Assembly (NCBI GenBank): GCA_030710605.1
Contig: CP092879.1
Coordinates: 44,831,151-44,895,150 of the forward strand
Direction of reading: 5' to 3'
From: Cordylochernes scorpioides
Lineage: Eukaryota; Arthropoda; Arachnida; Pseudoscorpiones; Chernetidae
Length of the DNA: 64,000 bases
In this document: positions 54,747-64,000 of the stretch, piece after piece
How positions within the stretch are numbered: the stretch's first letter is position 1
How the letters are laid out: each line of letters begins with the position of its first letter
Position numbers and translations under genes: made by a program
The notes under the pieces: generated by a model
Database searches by the model: none
Seen by the model: only the letters and a program-made list of their open reading frames with translations
Told to the model about the DNA's origin: nothing

Positions 54747-55062
54747 TATATATGATGCCAATGACAAAATGTTATTTTGTATGGGTTAACACAAAATGCA
54801 ATAAACTAAGGCCTAAAGTAATAGTAACTAAACACACAAAAAGCGTACACTCAAAAGTACAACAAAACAAAAAGTAAATAATAAATCACAATTTGTTAAA
54901 TAAAATAAAAAACCAGTACTTATCTTCATTGTTGCGTTGGTAGGGATCGGACCGGGGTTACACAGGTATGTGAGGAGATAGCCAGACACGGATATAGCAC
55001 GCAGAGAACACTTTAAGCGTCTCCACACGATAAACCACCACACTGGCCTCTCGACTATATAT
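54747..55062 (-). repeat. Possible tRNA-like SINE fragment
   Basis: On the minus strand, GGTCCGATCCC near 54945-54955 and an upstream TGGTTTATCGTG near 55030 could be B- and A-box remnants of a tRNA-derived repeat. The spacing is longer than in a tRNA and no cloverleaf forms. Weakly supported. Confidence 0.25.
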
Positions 55063-55262
55063 ATGTTATATAAAGGTATTATTTGAAATGTTATATAAAG
55101 GTATTATTTAAAATGTTATATAAAGGTATTATTTAAAATGTTATATAAAGGTATTATTTAAAATGTTATATCAAGGTATTATTTAAAATGTTATATAAAG
55201 GTATTATTTAAAATGTTATATTAAGGTATTATTTAAAATGTTATATTAAGGTATTGTTTTAT
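55063..55262. repeat. 25-bp tandem repeat, eight units
   Basis: Units ATGTTATATAAAGGTATTAT..TTAAA at exact 25-bp steps from 55063, with A/T variants in units 5-8. Confidence 0.97.
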
Positions 55263-55466
55263 TTAAAAATATATTTCATAGATCCAAATACTCTGTTTAA
55301 ATCGACCGCCAGAGGTCACGCTTTCTCTATAAATGCTCATTGTTGTTCTTCCCGTTGGCCGGCTCAAAACTTTTGTACATTATGTAAATAAGCTTTTCTT
55401 TTTTATTCTTACGCCTTAAGTCAGGCAGCACTTTTATCAAATTATCTCTTTTTTTTATTATATAAG

Positions 55467-55508
<42 letters not shown>

Positions 55509-56113
55509 AGAGAAATAAGGATAACTCAGGCCCTTGGAGCACATGAAACACCAACTGCCCGATATATATATGTAAAATTGTTGCAATGTGCCTACGTATG
55601 GATGAACTGGCAGTCGTGTACGTGAGGCGAGTGTTGATGATCTTCCCACACGCGGACAACAAGAAGCAGAGGCAGGGCTAGATGTTAGCACAAAGAGGGA
55701 TCGGGGACAGCCCACGGGACAGAGGTAGAGGCCATGACACGAACTTTGATGTTTATCACCGAGACATGGAGGGAGAGTGTGTGTGTGAAAGACAGCCAGG
55801 CTGAAGCGAACTGCTGAGAAACACCCCCTAGAACATCTGCCGACCCCCTGCCAAAACTTGTCCTGTTTTGGGGGGTCTCTATAAGAATGTCCCTCGGGAC
55901 CCCACATGGGCTGGGCGTTGCCCTTTTCCACCCCTCTGTCCCTGCTGCCACCAGCTGACCGCTCTCTCTTTGGATCTTTATTTTGATGTCACCAATTTTA
56001 GTTTATATACAAAAAGGGTGTACAGGTTATATTAATAAAGATATAGCATATATACAAAATATGGGGGTGGCAGCAAATAGAAAGTGTCATTATTATACAG
56101 TGTAAAATATACG

Positions 56114-56144
<31 letters not shown>

Positions 56145-56157
56145 AGGTATATATATA
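55263..56157. other. Spacer with microsatellites, no supported gene
   Basis: (TA)n next to (GA)n at 55467-55508 and (TA)n at 56113-56140. The central part (55530-55970) is unusually GC-rich for this window and gives a 157-codon minus ORF (55458-55931). The frame has no recognisable domain and runs into the microsatellite, so it is not called a gene. Confidence 0.5.
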
Positions 56158-56445
56158 TGTGACAATATAGTGATAATGTGGGAAAAGGAAATAATCACGC
56201 CACAAATTGTAGAGGAATTTGGAAGCCATCCGAGAGAGAGCGAGCGCCACCGCTGAATGACCGTTTTTGTCTTGTACACCACCCCCGACTATCCAAAAAT
56301 AGCCTCCAGGTGTTGGCGGACGGGCCCCATTTTCCGCCTCTTTGGAATGTCCTGCTGTCTCAATTGACCGTACTTTACATCCCATCTCTCTCTGGGATGG
56401 CTCTAGGTTTGTTTTATTATTCCTGGAAGAGTATATATTATGACA
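56158..56445 (-). repeat. 3' LTR of the Ty3/gypsy element
   Basis: Written on the plus strand it starts TGTGACAATATAGTG and ends TATTATGACA, so it has TG..CA ends. It lies next to the polypurine tract at its inner side. Confidence 0.9.
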
Positions 56446-57206
56446 TATGGCCCCCGTTGAAGAAGGCTGAACATGGTTTGAGTATACTTAAAGCTGGAGA
56501 AGCCAGGAATAGAGAAAATAATTTTACAGTTAAAATTAGTTAAGGTAATGGTGACATAGTTTTATGTAAATAAAATATTGTATAGTACACAAGTAAATAT
56601 TATTTACAAGCAGTTTTACAACACCAGAGGGTTTGATATTTATGGGAAATTTTGAAAATATCAAGGTTATAAAAGGCTATATACAATAAATTCTAATGTA
56701 TTATAAGGGAAATGTTATTGAGAGGTGTGAACAAGGAGAAGAAGAGTCACATACACATGATGAAAATATTGAGCCATTAAGACTGGAAAACTCTACACTT
56801 TAAGATATTTTTCAGGCGGACATGGCAAGGGGAAGACTTGGCATGGGCTTTCTATGCTATAGATGTAGAGTACCAGAAATGAGGTTGAGGCTGGAAATTG
56901 CGTGAGCTCAGGACTGAGGTAAATATCGAACTACATACAATGTTAGAATTTTGACGAACAGAGCGAGGGGAAACTTGCTTTGGGCCACTCTACCTTATCT
57001 ATGTAGTTACTTGTGTAGCGAGTCCGAGGGGAAAAGTCCCGTGTGTAGGTGAGGAAGTCGAATGGACTTATATTTAATTTGCGAAGATAAAGTAGTTCGA
57101 GATGCAAAGGTAGAATATAGGCGGACAGAGCAAGGGGAAACTTGCCCTGGGCCTTTCTACCTTAATTATTTAGATACTACTGGGTTCGTAAAGTCTTGTT
57201 GTCAGG
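56446..57206 (-). other. 3' untranslated region of the Ty3/gypsy element
   Basis: No ORF. An imperfect direct repeat of about 55 bp with ACAGAGCRAGGGGAAACTTG occurs at about 56957-57007 and 57124-57175. Confidence 0.6.
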
Positions 57207-60200
57207 TTAGTAATTGGTAAAGATTTCAGGGGATAAGCGGTTCAAATATCTTTGATCATCTTGATTGTAAGTGTAGTCATGTTGCTTTCGTGAGTTAATA
57301 GCCTTTTTAGTATGGATTAGAGTGTGATTGAAGTGTTTATATGGGAAATTGAAGGTATTTTTGGGTTGGTCTCGATCATTTACGGGCGGTGAAATAAATT
57401 GTTCGTTTTCCGTATTGTGTTTTAGTTTGTTGACATGAATTGTATCTGTCTCACGACCTAGAGGTCGGTTGGAGCGGTTGATCCGTACGATTTGAGGGGA
57501 AATTATCTCCAGTATTTCATAAGGTCCTGAGAAGAAAGGTGCCAGTTTACCGGTGTCTGGATGGTGGTATGTTTTTGCTAAAACGAGATCGCCTACTTCA
57601 AAATCGGAAGCTCTATGTGTTTGGTCGAATCTCGCTTTGTCGCGTAAGTGTCGTTCGTGTGTCCTTTGATAGGCCAATTCTCTGGCGTCGTCGATTTTTG
57701 GGTAGTTTTGTACGTGCTCGGATAGTTGTAGCGGGAAACTCCCTAACAAAAGGTATGACGGTGGAAACCCGGTCACAGAATGTGGGGTATGGTTATAAGC
57801 CTGAAGGACCTGAGGTAGTAGTTTGGTCCAGGACGTCTTAGGTTGTTGGAGGCGCAACAGTTTAAGTTTGCCAGTAATCGTGGCGTTTAGTCGTTCACTT
57901 AATCCGTTGGCCTGAGGGTTGTTGCTTGTCGTGAGAAGTTGGCCAATGTTATGTCTAATCAAAAATCTACGAAATTTCGGAGAGGTGAAGGCAGGAGCTC
58001 TATCCGTCAAAAGTCGTTTAGGAGAACCAAACTGCATCACCTTTTTAATCACTTGGGTATAGGTGAGAATGCTGGTGGACCGCGATGGAAATGCCCACGC
58101 GTATCGTGTGGCATGGTCCACTACGACATGTAAGAAGGTCTGAGAATTTCCATATTTCGCGAATCCAGAAATAGTATCTAGGGACACTAGTTCGTATGGC
58201 AGGACCGCTGGGGGGAGTTGTCCCAATTCTCCGTAGATAGGTCCTTTTGGTGGTTTGACTAATTGGCATACTGAACAGGTTCTTACATGTGTCCTGATGC
58301 CATTTGTCATGCCGTCCCAATAGTATTGGGCTGCGATCAGTCTGGTCATCTGCGAAATGCCGGGATGATTTAAATCGCGATGGGCTCGTTGTAGTAGGGT
58401 GCCACGGAGTGATAGTGGAACAATTATTTTAGTGAGACCCCGTCGTGTGATTGTCATAAGGTCCTTGTAATTGAGGATATACATTGTGTCCCTCCGTAAT
58501 TCGCCCTGATGATCTTTTATTTGACCTGTGGATAGAAATCCGCAGAAAGGGTTACGGGAGAGTAGGTCCGCCTCGTACTGACGCGAGCCCTTGAGGTATT
58601 TGACCTCATAGTCGTAAGCTGAGAGTCGAAGGCTCCAACGAAAGAGGCGTCCAGTGGGGTCTTTTATGGTCTTTAGCCATTGTAAGGCGTGATGATCCGA
58701 GTAGATGACAAACCTTGTACCTAGGAGGTACACTCGGAATTTGTCAACGCACTCTACAATGGATAAGCACTCCAGTTCAGATATAGTGTAATTACGCTCA
58801 TAGGAACGCAACGCGCGACTGTAATATTGTACAGGGTAGATGTTACCGTCAGGATGTACTTGTTTGAGTACACCTGCGATGCCCTGCGTGGAAGCGTCGC
58901 AATAGACTTGGCATGGGAGCCCTTCTTGAAATAGATGTAACACAGGTTGTGTTGCGAGGTGTTGCTTCAATTTATCAAAGGCTTGTTGACAATTCGGGCT
59001 CCAAAGCCATTTGGCATTCTTTTTTAGTAATTGATTTAAGGGGTGGCGAAGTCTAGCATATTCTGGGATGAATTTATGATATACGTTGACGGCCCCTAAA
59101 AATGATTGTAGAGTTTTAATGTTGATAGGGGTTCTAATAGCGTTGATGATTTCGGTATTTTTAATATTAGGTGTGTAAGTCCCTGCGGTGATGTGGTAGC
59201 TGAGAAAATCTATTTCATTTTGATAAAAATTGCATTTTTTAAGGTTAAGCTGGAGATTTTCCTCTAAACAAAATTTAAAGAAAAGTCGAAGGTGTGTAAG
59301 GTGTTGTTCTGAGGAGTCAGAAAAAATAACGAAGTCGTCATAATAATGGGCTATGAAAGAGAGGTGGTGTTTGTGGATCAACTGGGTGATCACACGTTCG
59401 AAAATTTGGGGTGCTGATTTGAATCCAAAGGGTAAGCGTTTGAAATTATATTGCCCTTGTTGAGTCACGAAAGAGAGTAGTGGTTGACTCTCCTCCGCGA
59501 TGGGGATTTGATAGTATGCATTGCTTATGTCAACGGTGCTAAATACTCTGGCTTTCGACAGGTTATCCAGTACCGTTTCTATCAATGGCAAAGGATGCAA
59601 ATCCGAGGGTACTAGTTCGTTCACGCGACGGAAGTCAATGCAGAGACGCATGGTGTTATCGCGTTTGCGAACGAGTGTCACAGGGGAGGAATATGGGCTA
59701 GAGGAGGAGGTGATTATGTCATGTTTTAGAAGTTGAGATACCTGGTCCTGAATTTCCTTCTGGTAGGCATAGGGAGTTCGGTATGGTCGGAGGGAAATAA
59801 CCTTATCGGAAATAATTTTGAGTTTTACAGGGGTTATGTTGAGTGATAATACATTGAATTTATTGATAGGGAAAATATCTTTAAAAGAATACAATAATTC
59901 CTGATAAGGGATAGGCAGTTCTGGGCGTTGTTCGATAAATTCTTTAATCATTAATTCTCTAGAGGGGCATGGGCTGGTAGGAAGGCTATTAAGGTTGTAA
60001 GGGTGAGAGGGGCATTCAGGGGAAGGTTGATAAATATTACTAAGGGTTGTTTGTAAGCAAGGCTCACGTGGAGGTTGAAAATCGTCAACGCCTAAGTTAA
60101 CCGAGTGAATTATGGGTCGTTTAGGGTTAGAAGTTATTATTCGCGAGCCGTGCTTACAAGTGGGAAGGTCACATACAAAATGGTACAAATGTTTAGGTAC

Positions 60201-60263
60201 TAGAACACTATTTTGAAGTATCAATTGATTATGAAAATCTATTGTTAATCTTAAGAATTGCAT
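57207..60263 (-). CDS. pol: Ty3/gypsy pol: reverse transcriptase, RNase H, integrase
   Basis: A 1018-codon open frame, counted from the first Met; it continues in frame upstream into protease sequence. RT: first Asp about 245 (FSTVDISNAY), YYDD at 307-310. RNase H: D456 (YCDAST), E498, D523 (YSDHHALQ). Integrase: zinc finger H628, H633, C663, C666; catalytic D696, D754, E790 with DD35E spacing, then a C-terminal GPYEILEI block. All catalytic residues are present, so this polyprotein part looks functional. The gag, protease and pol frames are each offset, with at least one shift likely a mutation. Confidence 0.95.
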   Translation of the reverse strand: MQFLRLTIDFHNQLILQNSVLVPKHLYHFVCDLPTCKHGSRIITSNPKRPIIHSVNLGVDDFQPPREPCLQTTLSNIYQPSPECPSHPYNLNSLPTSPCPSRELMIKEFIEQRPELPIPYQELLYSFKDIFPINKFNVLSLNITPVKLKIISDKVISLRPYRTPYAYQKEIQDQVSQLLKHDIITSSSSPYSSPVTLVRKRDNTMRLCIDFRRVNELVPSDLHPLPLIETVLDNLSKARVFSTVDISNAYYQIPIAEESQPLLSFVTQQGQYNFKRLPFGFKSAPQIFERVITQLIHKHHLSFIAHYYDDFVIFSDSSEQHLTHLRLFFKFCLEENLQLNLKKCNFYQNEIDFLSYHITAGTYTPNIKNTEIINAIRTPINIKTLQSFLGAVNVYHKFIPEYARLRHPLNQLLKKNAKWLWSPNCQQAFDKLKQHLATQPVLHLFQEGLPCQVYCDASTQGIAGVLKQVHPDGNIYPVQYYSRALRSYERNYTISELECLSIVECVDKFRVYLLGTRFVIYSDHHALQWLKTIKDPTGRLFRWSLRLSAYDYEVKYLKGSRQYEADLLSRNPFCGFLSTGQIKDHQGELRRDTMYILNYKDLMTITRRGLTKIIVPLSLRGTLLQRAHRDLNHPGISQMTRLIAAQYYWDGMTNGIRTHVRTCSVCQLVKPPKGPIYGELGQLPPAVLPYELVSLDTISGFAKYGNSQTFLHVVVDHATRYAWAFPSRSTSILTYTQVIKKVMQFGSPKRLLTDRAPAFTSPKFRRFLIRHNIGQLLTTSNNPQANGLSERLNATITGKLKLLRLQQPKTSWTKLLPQVLQAYNHTPHSVTGFPPSYLLLGSFPLQLSEHVQNYPKIDDARELAYQRTHERHLRDKARFDQTHRASDFEVGDLVLAKTYHHPDTGKLAPFFSGPYEILEIISPQIVRINRSNRPLGRETDTIHVNKLKHNTENEQFISPPVNDRDQPKNTFNFPYKHFNHTLIHTKKAINSRKQHDYTYNQDDQRYLNRLSPEIFTNY

Positions 60264-60675
60264 AACATGAATAGATAGGATACCAAGTTCAAGGGGTGAA
60301 TTTAAAATATAAAATGTTTCATTAAAATTAAAATTATTAAATTGTATTGGTAAGGTAACTAATCCGATTGGTTTGGCATTAATAGATATAGTACGGATAA
60401 TAACATCATTGTTAATAGGGGTGGAACAAATGAAACTATTAAAATTTTTAATATATTCAAATTGGTTTTAAACTAATTATGGAAACATTGGCTCCAGAGT
60501 CAATTAGAAATGGCATCTTTAAAGAATGAATGATAGGCGTTAAAATAATTGCACTTACAGGCGTATGCTGGTTTAGGGTGCAGGTAGGTTCATTGAGCTT
60601 CGGAGGAGTTCTGCTGCCGAAGTTGGCATTACTTGGTTTCTCCCGAGCTCGTCGTTGCTGCGGTCTCGTAGACAC
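60264..60675 (-). CDS. Ty3/gypsy protease region, frameshifted
   Basis: PFLIDSGANVSIISL gives the DSG active site of a retroviral-type aspartic protease. The frame then ends in TGA at about 60457, just after a run of four A. Shifting by one base continues into NFNSFIC..LELGILSIHV and the RT frame. A single extra A in that run would explain it. The protease frame overlaps the end of gag by about 47 nt. Confidence 0.8.
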
Positions 60676-61583
60676 CTGCAGGGCGAGTCAATCTTTGGGG
60701 TTGTTCGACGTTGTGGATCGCAGGTGTAAAGGTCCGAAAGGGCCGCTGGTAGGGCCCTCGCTGCTGACACTGTGCGTGCCAGTGTTGTCCGCTACAGTAA
60801 CGGCAAGGATATGGTGAGGTCTTGTCCACGGTGGTGGAAGGTGCTCTGCTCTGGCGCGGCGATCGTTGTTGGGCAGCTTTAGTGCTGGTGTTATCCCCTT
60901 CGTAGGTCAGCTGTTGGGCTAAGCACAACCATTCTTCTGGTCCCGAGGGTTGTGCCATCTTTAAAAGGTTGCCATAGTTACGTGGCACACCGTTGGATAG
61001 TGCTTGCACGATGGCACTCTTAGGGAGGTTGATCGCCAATCCTATTCGGACCTTGTAGTAGGTCTCGATCTCGGCCTTCAATGTGCATTTAAGTTCATAG
61101 AACTCTTGAAGAGTGAAGCTAGGGCGTCGGGGATAGACGGCGCAGAGTGACTCCTTGACCTCTTCATAAGTCTTATTGAATAGAGCTAAGTCTTGTGCAA
61201 TTTTGCGAGGTTCGCCNNNNNNNNNNNNNNNNNNNNNNNNNNNNNNNNNNNNNNNNNNNNNNNNNNNNNNNNNNNNNNNNNNNNNNNNNNNNNNNNNNNN
61301 NNNNNNNNNNNNNNNNTCTGAGTGATGATAGAGCCTTTCGAGCTTGGCGTGCTGGCTCTAAGTTGTGGAAGTTCGGCTGAGACTCAAGTTGTGAGAAGAA
61401 GTGTGCGGCAGGTTCATCTCCGTCGTAGGTGATTGCTTCTTCACACTCACGGTTTAAAAGTTGGTCGAGACAGAGGGTAGGAGTTCGAAGGGAAGCGGCT
61501 ACAGTAGAGTCGGTCGTTGGCTCTTGTGGAACTTGGTTGTGGGTTTGTTCGATCATCGTGGTATTGCTTCTTGTTTTCTTCAT
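60629..61583 (-). CDS. gag: Ty3/gypsy gag, interrupted by an assembly gap
   Basis: It starts MKKTRSNTTMIEQ at 61583, 56 nt after the 5' LTR. The N-terminal part runs to the gap (61217-61316) and resumes at GEPRKIAQDLALFNKTYEEV in the frame that continues to 60629. Near the C-terminus is a zinc-knuckle-like CRYCSGQHWHAQC. The frame across the gap cannot be checked. Confidence 0.85.
61217..61316. other. Assembly gap (100 N) within gag
   Basis: Placeholder run of N; the real size is unknown. Confidence 0.99.
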
Positions 61584-61639
61584 ACTCTGGTATATGAGGG
61601 ATTTGTTTCCCGGTCAGGTCTTATCCTGTCGACTTTCAA

Positions 61640-61929
61640 TGTGACAATATAGTGATAATGTGGGAAAAGGAAATAATCACGCCACAAATTGGTAGAGGAA
61701 TTTGGAAGCCATCCGAGAGAGAGCGAGCGCCACCGCTGAATGACCGTTTTTGTCTTGTACACCACCCCCGACTATCCAAAAATAGCCCCCAGGTGTTGGC
61801 GGACGGGCCCCATTTTCCGCCTCTTTGGAATGTCCTGCTGTCTCAATTGACCGTACTTTACATCCCATCTCTCTCTGGGATGGCTCTAGGTTTGTTTTAT
61901 TATTCTTGGAAGAGTATATATTATGATAT
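61640..61929 (-). repeat. 5' LTR of the Ty3/gypsy element
   Basis: Matches the 3' LTR with about four differences, including the terminal GACA, which reads GATA here. It abuts a related LTR at 61935 with only TATAT between. Confidence 0.9.
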
Positions 61930-61934
61930 ATATA

Positions 61935-62244
61935 TGTGACAATATAGTGGTAATAATGTGGTGAGGTGAGAACTAATCACACGACGAGTTGATAGAGCAA
62001 TAACCCAGGCAGCCAGCCGAGAGAGAGCGAGCGAGAGGTTATCCGCTGAACGACTGTTTTCCCTGTGTACACAACCGGGGGGGCTAACCAGAATAGTCGC
62101 CAGGTGGTGAAGGCGGCCCCCTCAGGAATGTGGCTAAAAAGGGTCGTAAGTTAGTTGTCTAAAGTGTCTCGCTTTAGCTGCCCATCTCTCTCTCGTTGGC
62201 TGTTGGTTTGTTTTATTAATCCTTGAAGAGCATATATTATGACA
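61935..62244. mobile_element. Solo LTR of a related Ty3/gypsy family
   Basis: 310 bp with the same ends (TGTGACAATATAGTG..TATTATGACA) and similar blocks (CGAGAGAGAGCGAGCG, TGGTTTGTTTTATTA) but otherwise clearly diverged. It is flanked by TATAT on both sides. The complete element seems to have inserted in the TA-rich flank of this older LTR. Confidence 0.85.
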
Positions 62245-62448
62245 TATATATATATAGGTATGCAAATTGTGCTACAGCAAAGAATAGATATGCAAATACA
62301 CAACAAATGAGAACGGATTTCTTTTAATATAAGCAATATCTGTTATCGTTAACACTATCCTTATATAGCATATAGAGTATGTTATGTATTGTTTACTGAT
62401 ATTGTTTACATGTTTATTTATTTATATTAAAAATTCTGTTTAAAAATA

Positions 62449-62785
62449 CACTCATAGACAAGACATAAGGCGGTGGAAAGTCTGAAAGCCGGTGATCTGT
62501 TTTTTTTTTTTAAGGCGACAGAGGCAATTTTGTTCAACCTGGTTATCTCGAGTGTCTTCAATAAAGGTTGATATGTATCAAATATCTTTCAGAGTTATTG
62601 TTTGAATCTCGATATACCTACTAAAAGGTATTTGAAAAAGACAGAGACAATTTTGTTCAAACTTGGTTATCTCGATTTTCTTCAATAAAGGTCAATGTGT
62701 ATCATATAACTTTCAGAGTTATTGTCTAAATCTCGATATTTCATGCCAAAAGGTGAAAATATTTCAAGTTTTGACCTTGAATGTA
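62449..62785. repeat. MITE family M1, tandem 1.7 copies
   Basis: A copy starting CACTCATAGACAAGACATAA runs to about 62630 and is followed directly by a second partial copy ending GTTTTGACCTTGAATGTA. Both share TTGTTCAA..TTGGTTATCTCGA and AATAAAGGT. Confidence 0.75.
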
Positions 62786-63704
62786 TTTTAATTTTGCGAA
62801 TTTTTTGAAAAAAGCTTATTATAAATGACTTTTATTTTAAATTAAAATAACTTATGTTATTTGAGATGAAGTTAGGTGTTTATGGCATGAAAATGTATAG
62901 AATAAAAGATGTATTTTCAGAGAGCTCAAGACTGTAGCATCGTTACATAATAATTCGATTAGGAAAACATATTATGTAAATCAGAAATTAATGATATCAT
63001 ACCAGGGGACTCGCCCAATGATTTTTTGCTATAAGATGACCACACACAGAATTATTTCATAAACACAGATTTCATAAAAAAGAATCTTCATAATAACCCT
63101 ACCTATGAACAACACTTCGAATATAAAAAGTTGGAATGCTACATAATGAGTCAATTACAAGATGGAAAAAAAAATCGAGTAAATTTCATAATGTTTTTAT
63201 CGATGAATTCTACTTCAAATGTTTTTGTCAACGAATGAACTTTTTTGCCACATCGCGAAACATTTTAGACAATTGCAACATAACCACTAAATATGTAAAA
63301 ATCCAAAGAAATGATATGAAGGATACCTAAGTTCTTTGAAAAATTCTCATCTTTAGGGTACTTAAGCTTATTATATGATCTTTTTTTTTTTTTGTATTCC
63401 TGAAAGGTATCTGAGATCAACTTTGATGTTAAATTTGTTATTTGGTTAAGTTTTGTGCGATGTAATTTGGTTTGAGAAAGAGATTTTTTGTATTTAATTA
63501 GGAATGACAAATCTCACTTAATTTAGCCATTACTAAATAATAAACAAAACGGTTTCCGAGGATGAGTATCTTGCTTTACTTTATATTATTCCAAGATTTC
63601 GGGTATTATACAAATCCTATACAGGAGTATATGAAAAAAAAAACGAATCTTAATCTTCAATAAGAAAGGGAAGCATTGAATAAGAATGTTTTTTAAACAT
63701 AAAA
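62786..63704. other. Intergenic, nothing coding recognised
   Basis: AT-rich. Short ORFs on both strands (63136-63330, 63265-63510) are lysine/asparagine rich with no domain. Confidence 0.5.
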
Positions 63705-63993
63705 CAAACTTCTACTGTCCTTACTGCGATGAAAAAATATATTGGGAGGGCTTGGCTCATCAGTGGTGAATCCTCCAAGCAGTTTCGCTAATTTAATCCA
63801 CCAGACCACTTCCTAGAGCTTTAATACTGTATTGAACGATTCTGCCTATACTTGTGTATATAAGCCTATATATATTGTATTCTGCAACAATGAGTGTAAT
63901 ATTAGAAATGGTATTCAAGCAAATTATGGATATAAGATGAGCCAAGCTCTCCGAATATATTTTTGTCATCGTAGTAAGGACAGTAGAAGTTTT
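63705..63993. mobile_element. Foldback/MITE with inverted ends of about 57 bp (family B)
   Basis: AACTTCTACTGTCCTTACTG at 63707 and the arm ending CAGTAGAAGTTTT near 63993 are inverted complements over about 57 bp. The arms match dispersed repeat family B at 20915 and 48620. The interior is short and non-coding. Confidence 0.8.
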
Positions 63994-64000
63994 ATGTTTA

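Larger units (their letters stand above)
56158..61929 (-). mobile_element. Ty3/gypsy LTR retrotransposon, nearly complete
   Basis: Two LTRs of about 288 bp (56158-56445 and 61640-61929) enclose gag, protease, reverse transcriptase, RNase H and integrase on the minus strand. The LTRs differ at about four positions, so the insertion is young. A polypurine tract (ACGGGGGCCA on the minus strand) adjoins the 3' LTR. The bases after the 5' LTR (TTGAAAGTCGACAGG on the minus strand) do not match a primer tRNA that I recognise. No envelope frame is present. Confidence 0.93.

Noticed and set aside
55458..55931. 157-codon minus-strand ORF in a GC-rich patch
   Set aside because: No recognisable domain, and it reads into a (GA)n/(TA)n microsatellite. 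It may be an old repeat or exon, but nothing supports a gene.
60457..60480. Programmed -1 frameshift at TTTAAAA between protease and RT
   Set aside because: The heptamer is present in the right register, but the RT frame is reached by +1, not -1. A single extra A in the run explains it better.

Overview
The window is AT-rich, intron-rich animal DNA. It contains GT-AG introns up to about 15 kb, a eukaryotic tRNA-Gly(GCC), mariner, Tc1, pogo/Tigger and Helitron DNA transposons, a Ty3/gypsy retrotransposon, tRNA-derived SINEs and hammerhead-ribozyme retroelements. An invertebrate, most likely an arthropod, is suggested by the TE mix and by a secreted cysteine-rich protein that resembles arthropod hemolymph-type proteins. 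The species cannot be read from the sequence. There are three 100-N assembly gaps (21950-22049, 48781-48880, 61217-61316).

Only one host protein gene can be supported, and it lies on the + strand. Its five exons (27890-27926, 41116-41260, 42430-42599, 43932-44064, 50162-50399) join with consistent phases 1-2-1-2 into a 240-codon secreted protein. The protein has a signal peptide and four repeats of C-x7(10)-C-x23/24-C, one per internal or terminal exon. The promoter, exons 1-3 and their introns are part of a roughly 20-22 kb tandem segmental duplication: copy 1 is 1-21949 and copy 2 is 24100-43741. Copy 1 therefore holds exons 1-3 (3895-3931, 19321-19465, 20639-20808), with only synonymous differences, but lacks exons 4-5. 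Because exon 3 ends and exon 2 starts in phase 1, copy-1 exons could splice in frame into copy 2.

The duplication gives natural empty sites. Copy 1 carries two clean insertions that copy 2 lacks. One is an 870-bp Helitron (9438-10307) carrying a tRNA-Gly gene. The other is a 1540-bp retroelement (15441-16980) built from 337-bp units, each with a hammerhead ribozyme, arranged about 1.5 units in one direction and about 3 in the other and flanked by a 10-12-bp target-site duplication.

Between the two copies is a 95/98-bp minisatellite with a 193-bp higher-order period (22920-23955). Intron 4 (44065-50161) contains a 46-bp minisatellite, a pogo/Tigger element (45750-48129) and a second tRNA-Gly next to a short Helitron (49258-49759). 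Downstream of the gene are two mariners (51460-52741 and 53424-54744), a 25-bp tandem repeat, and a nearly intact Ty3/gypsy element on the minus strand (56158-61929) beside a related solo LTR (61935-62244). The rest is AT-rich repeat-derived DNA with MITEs and no supportable gene.
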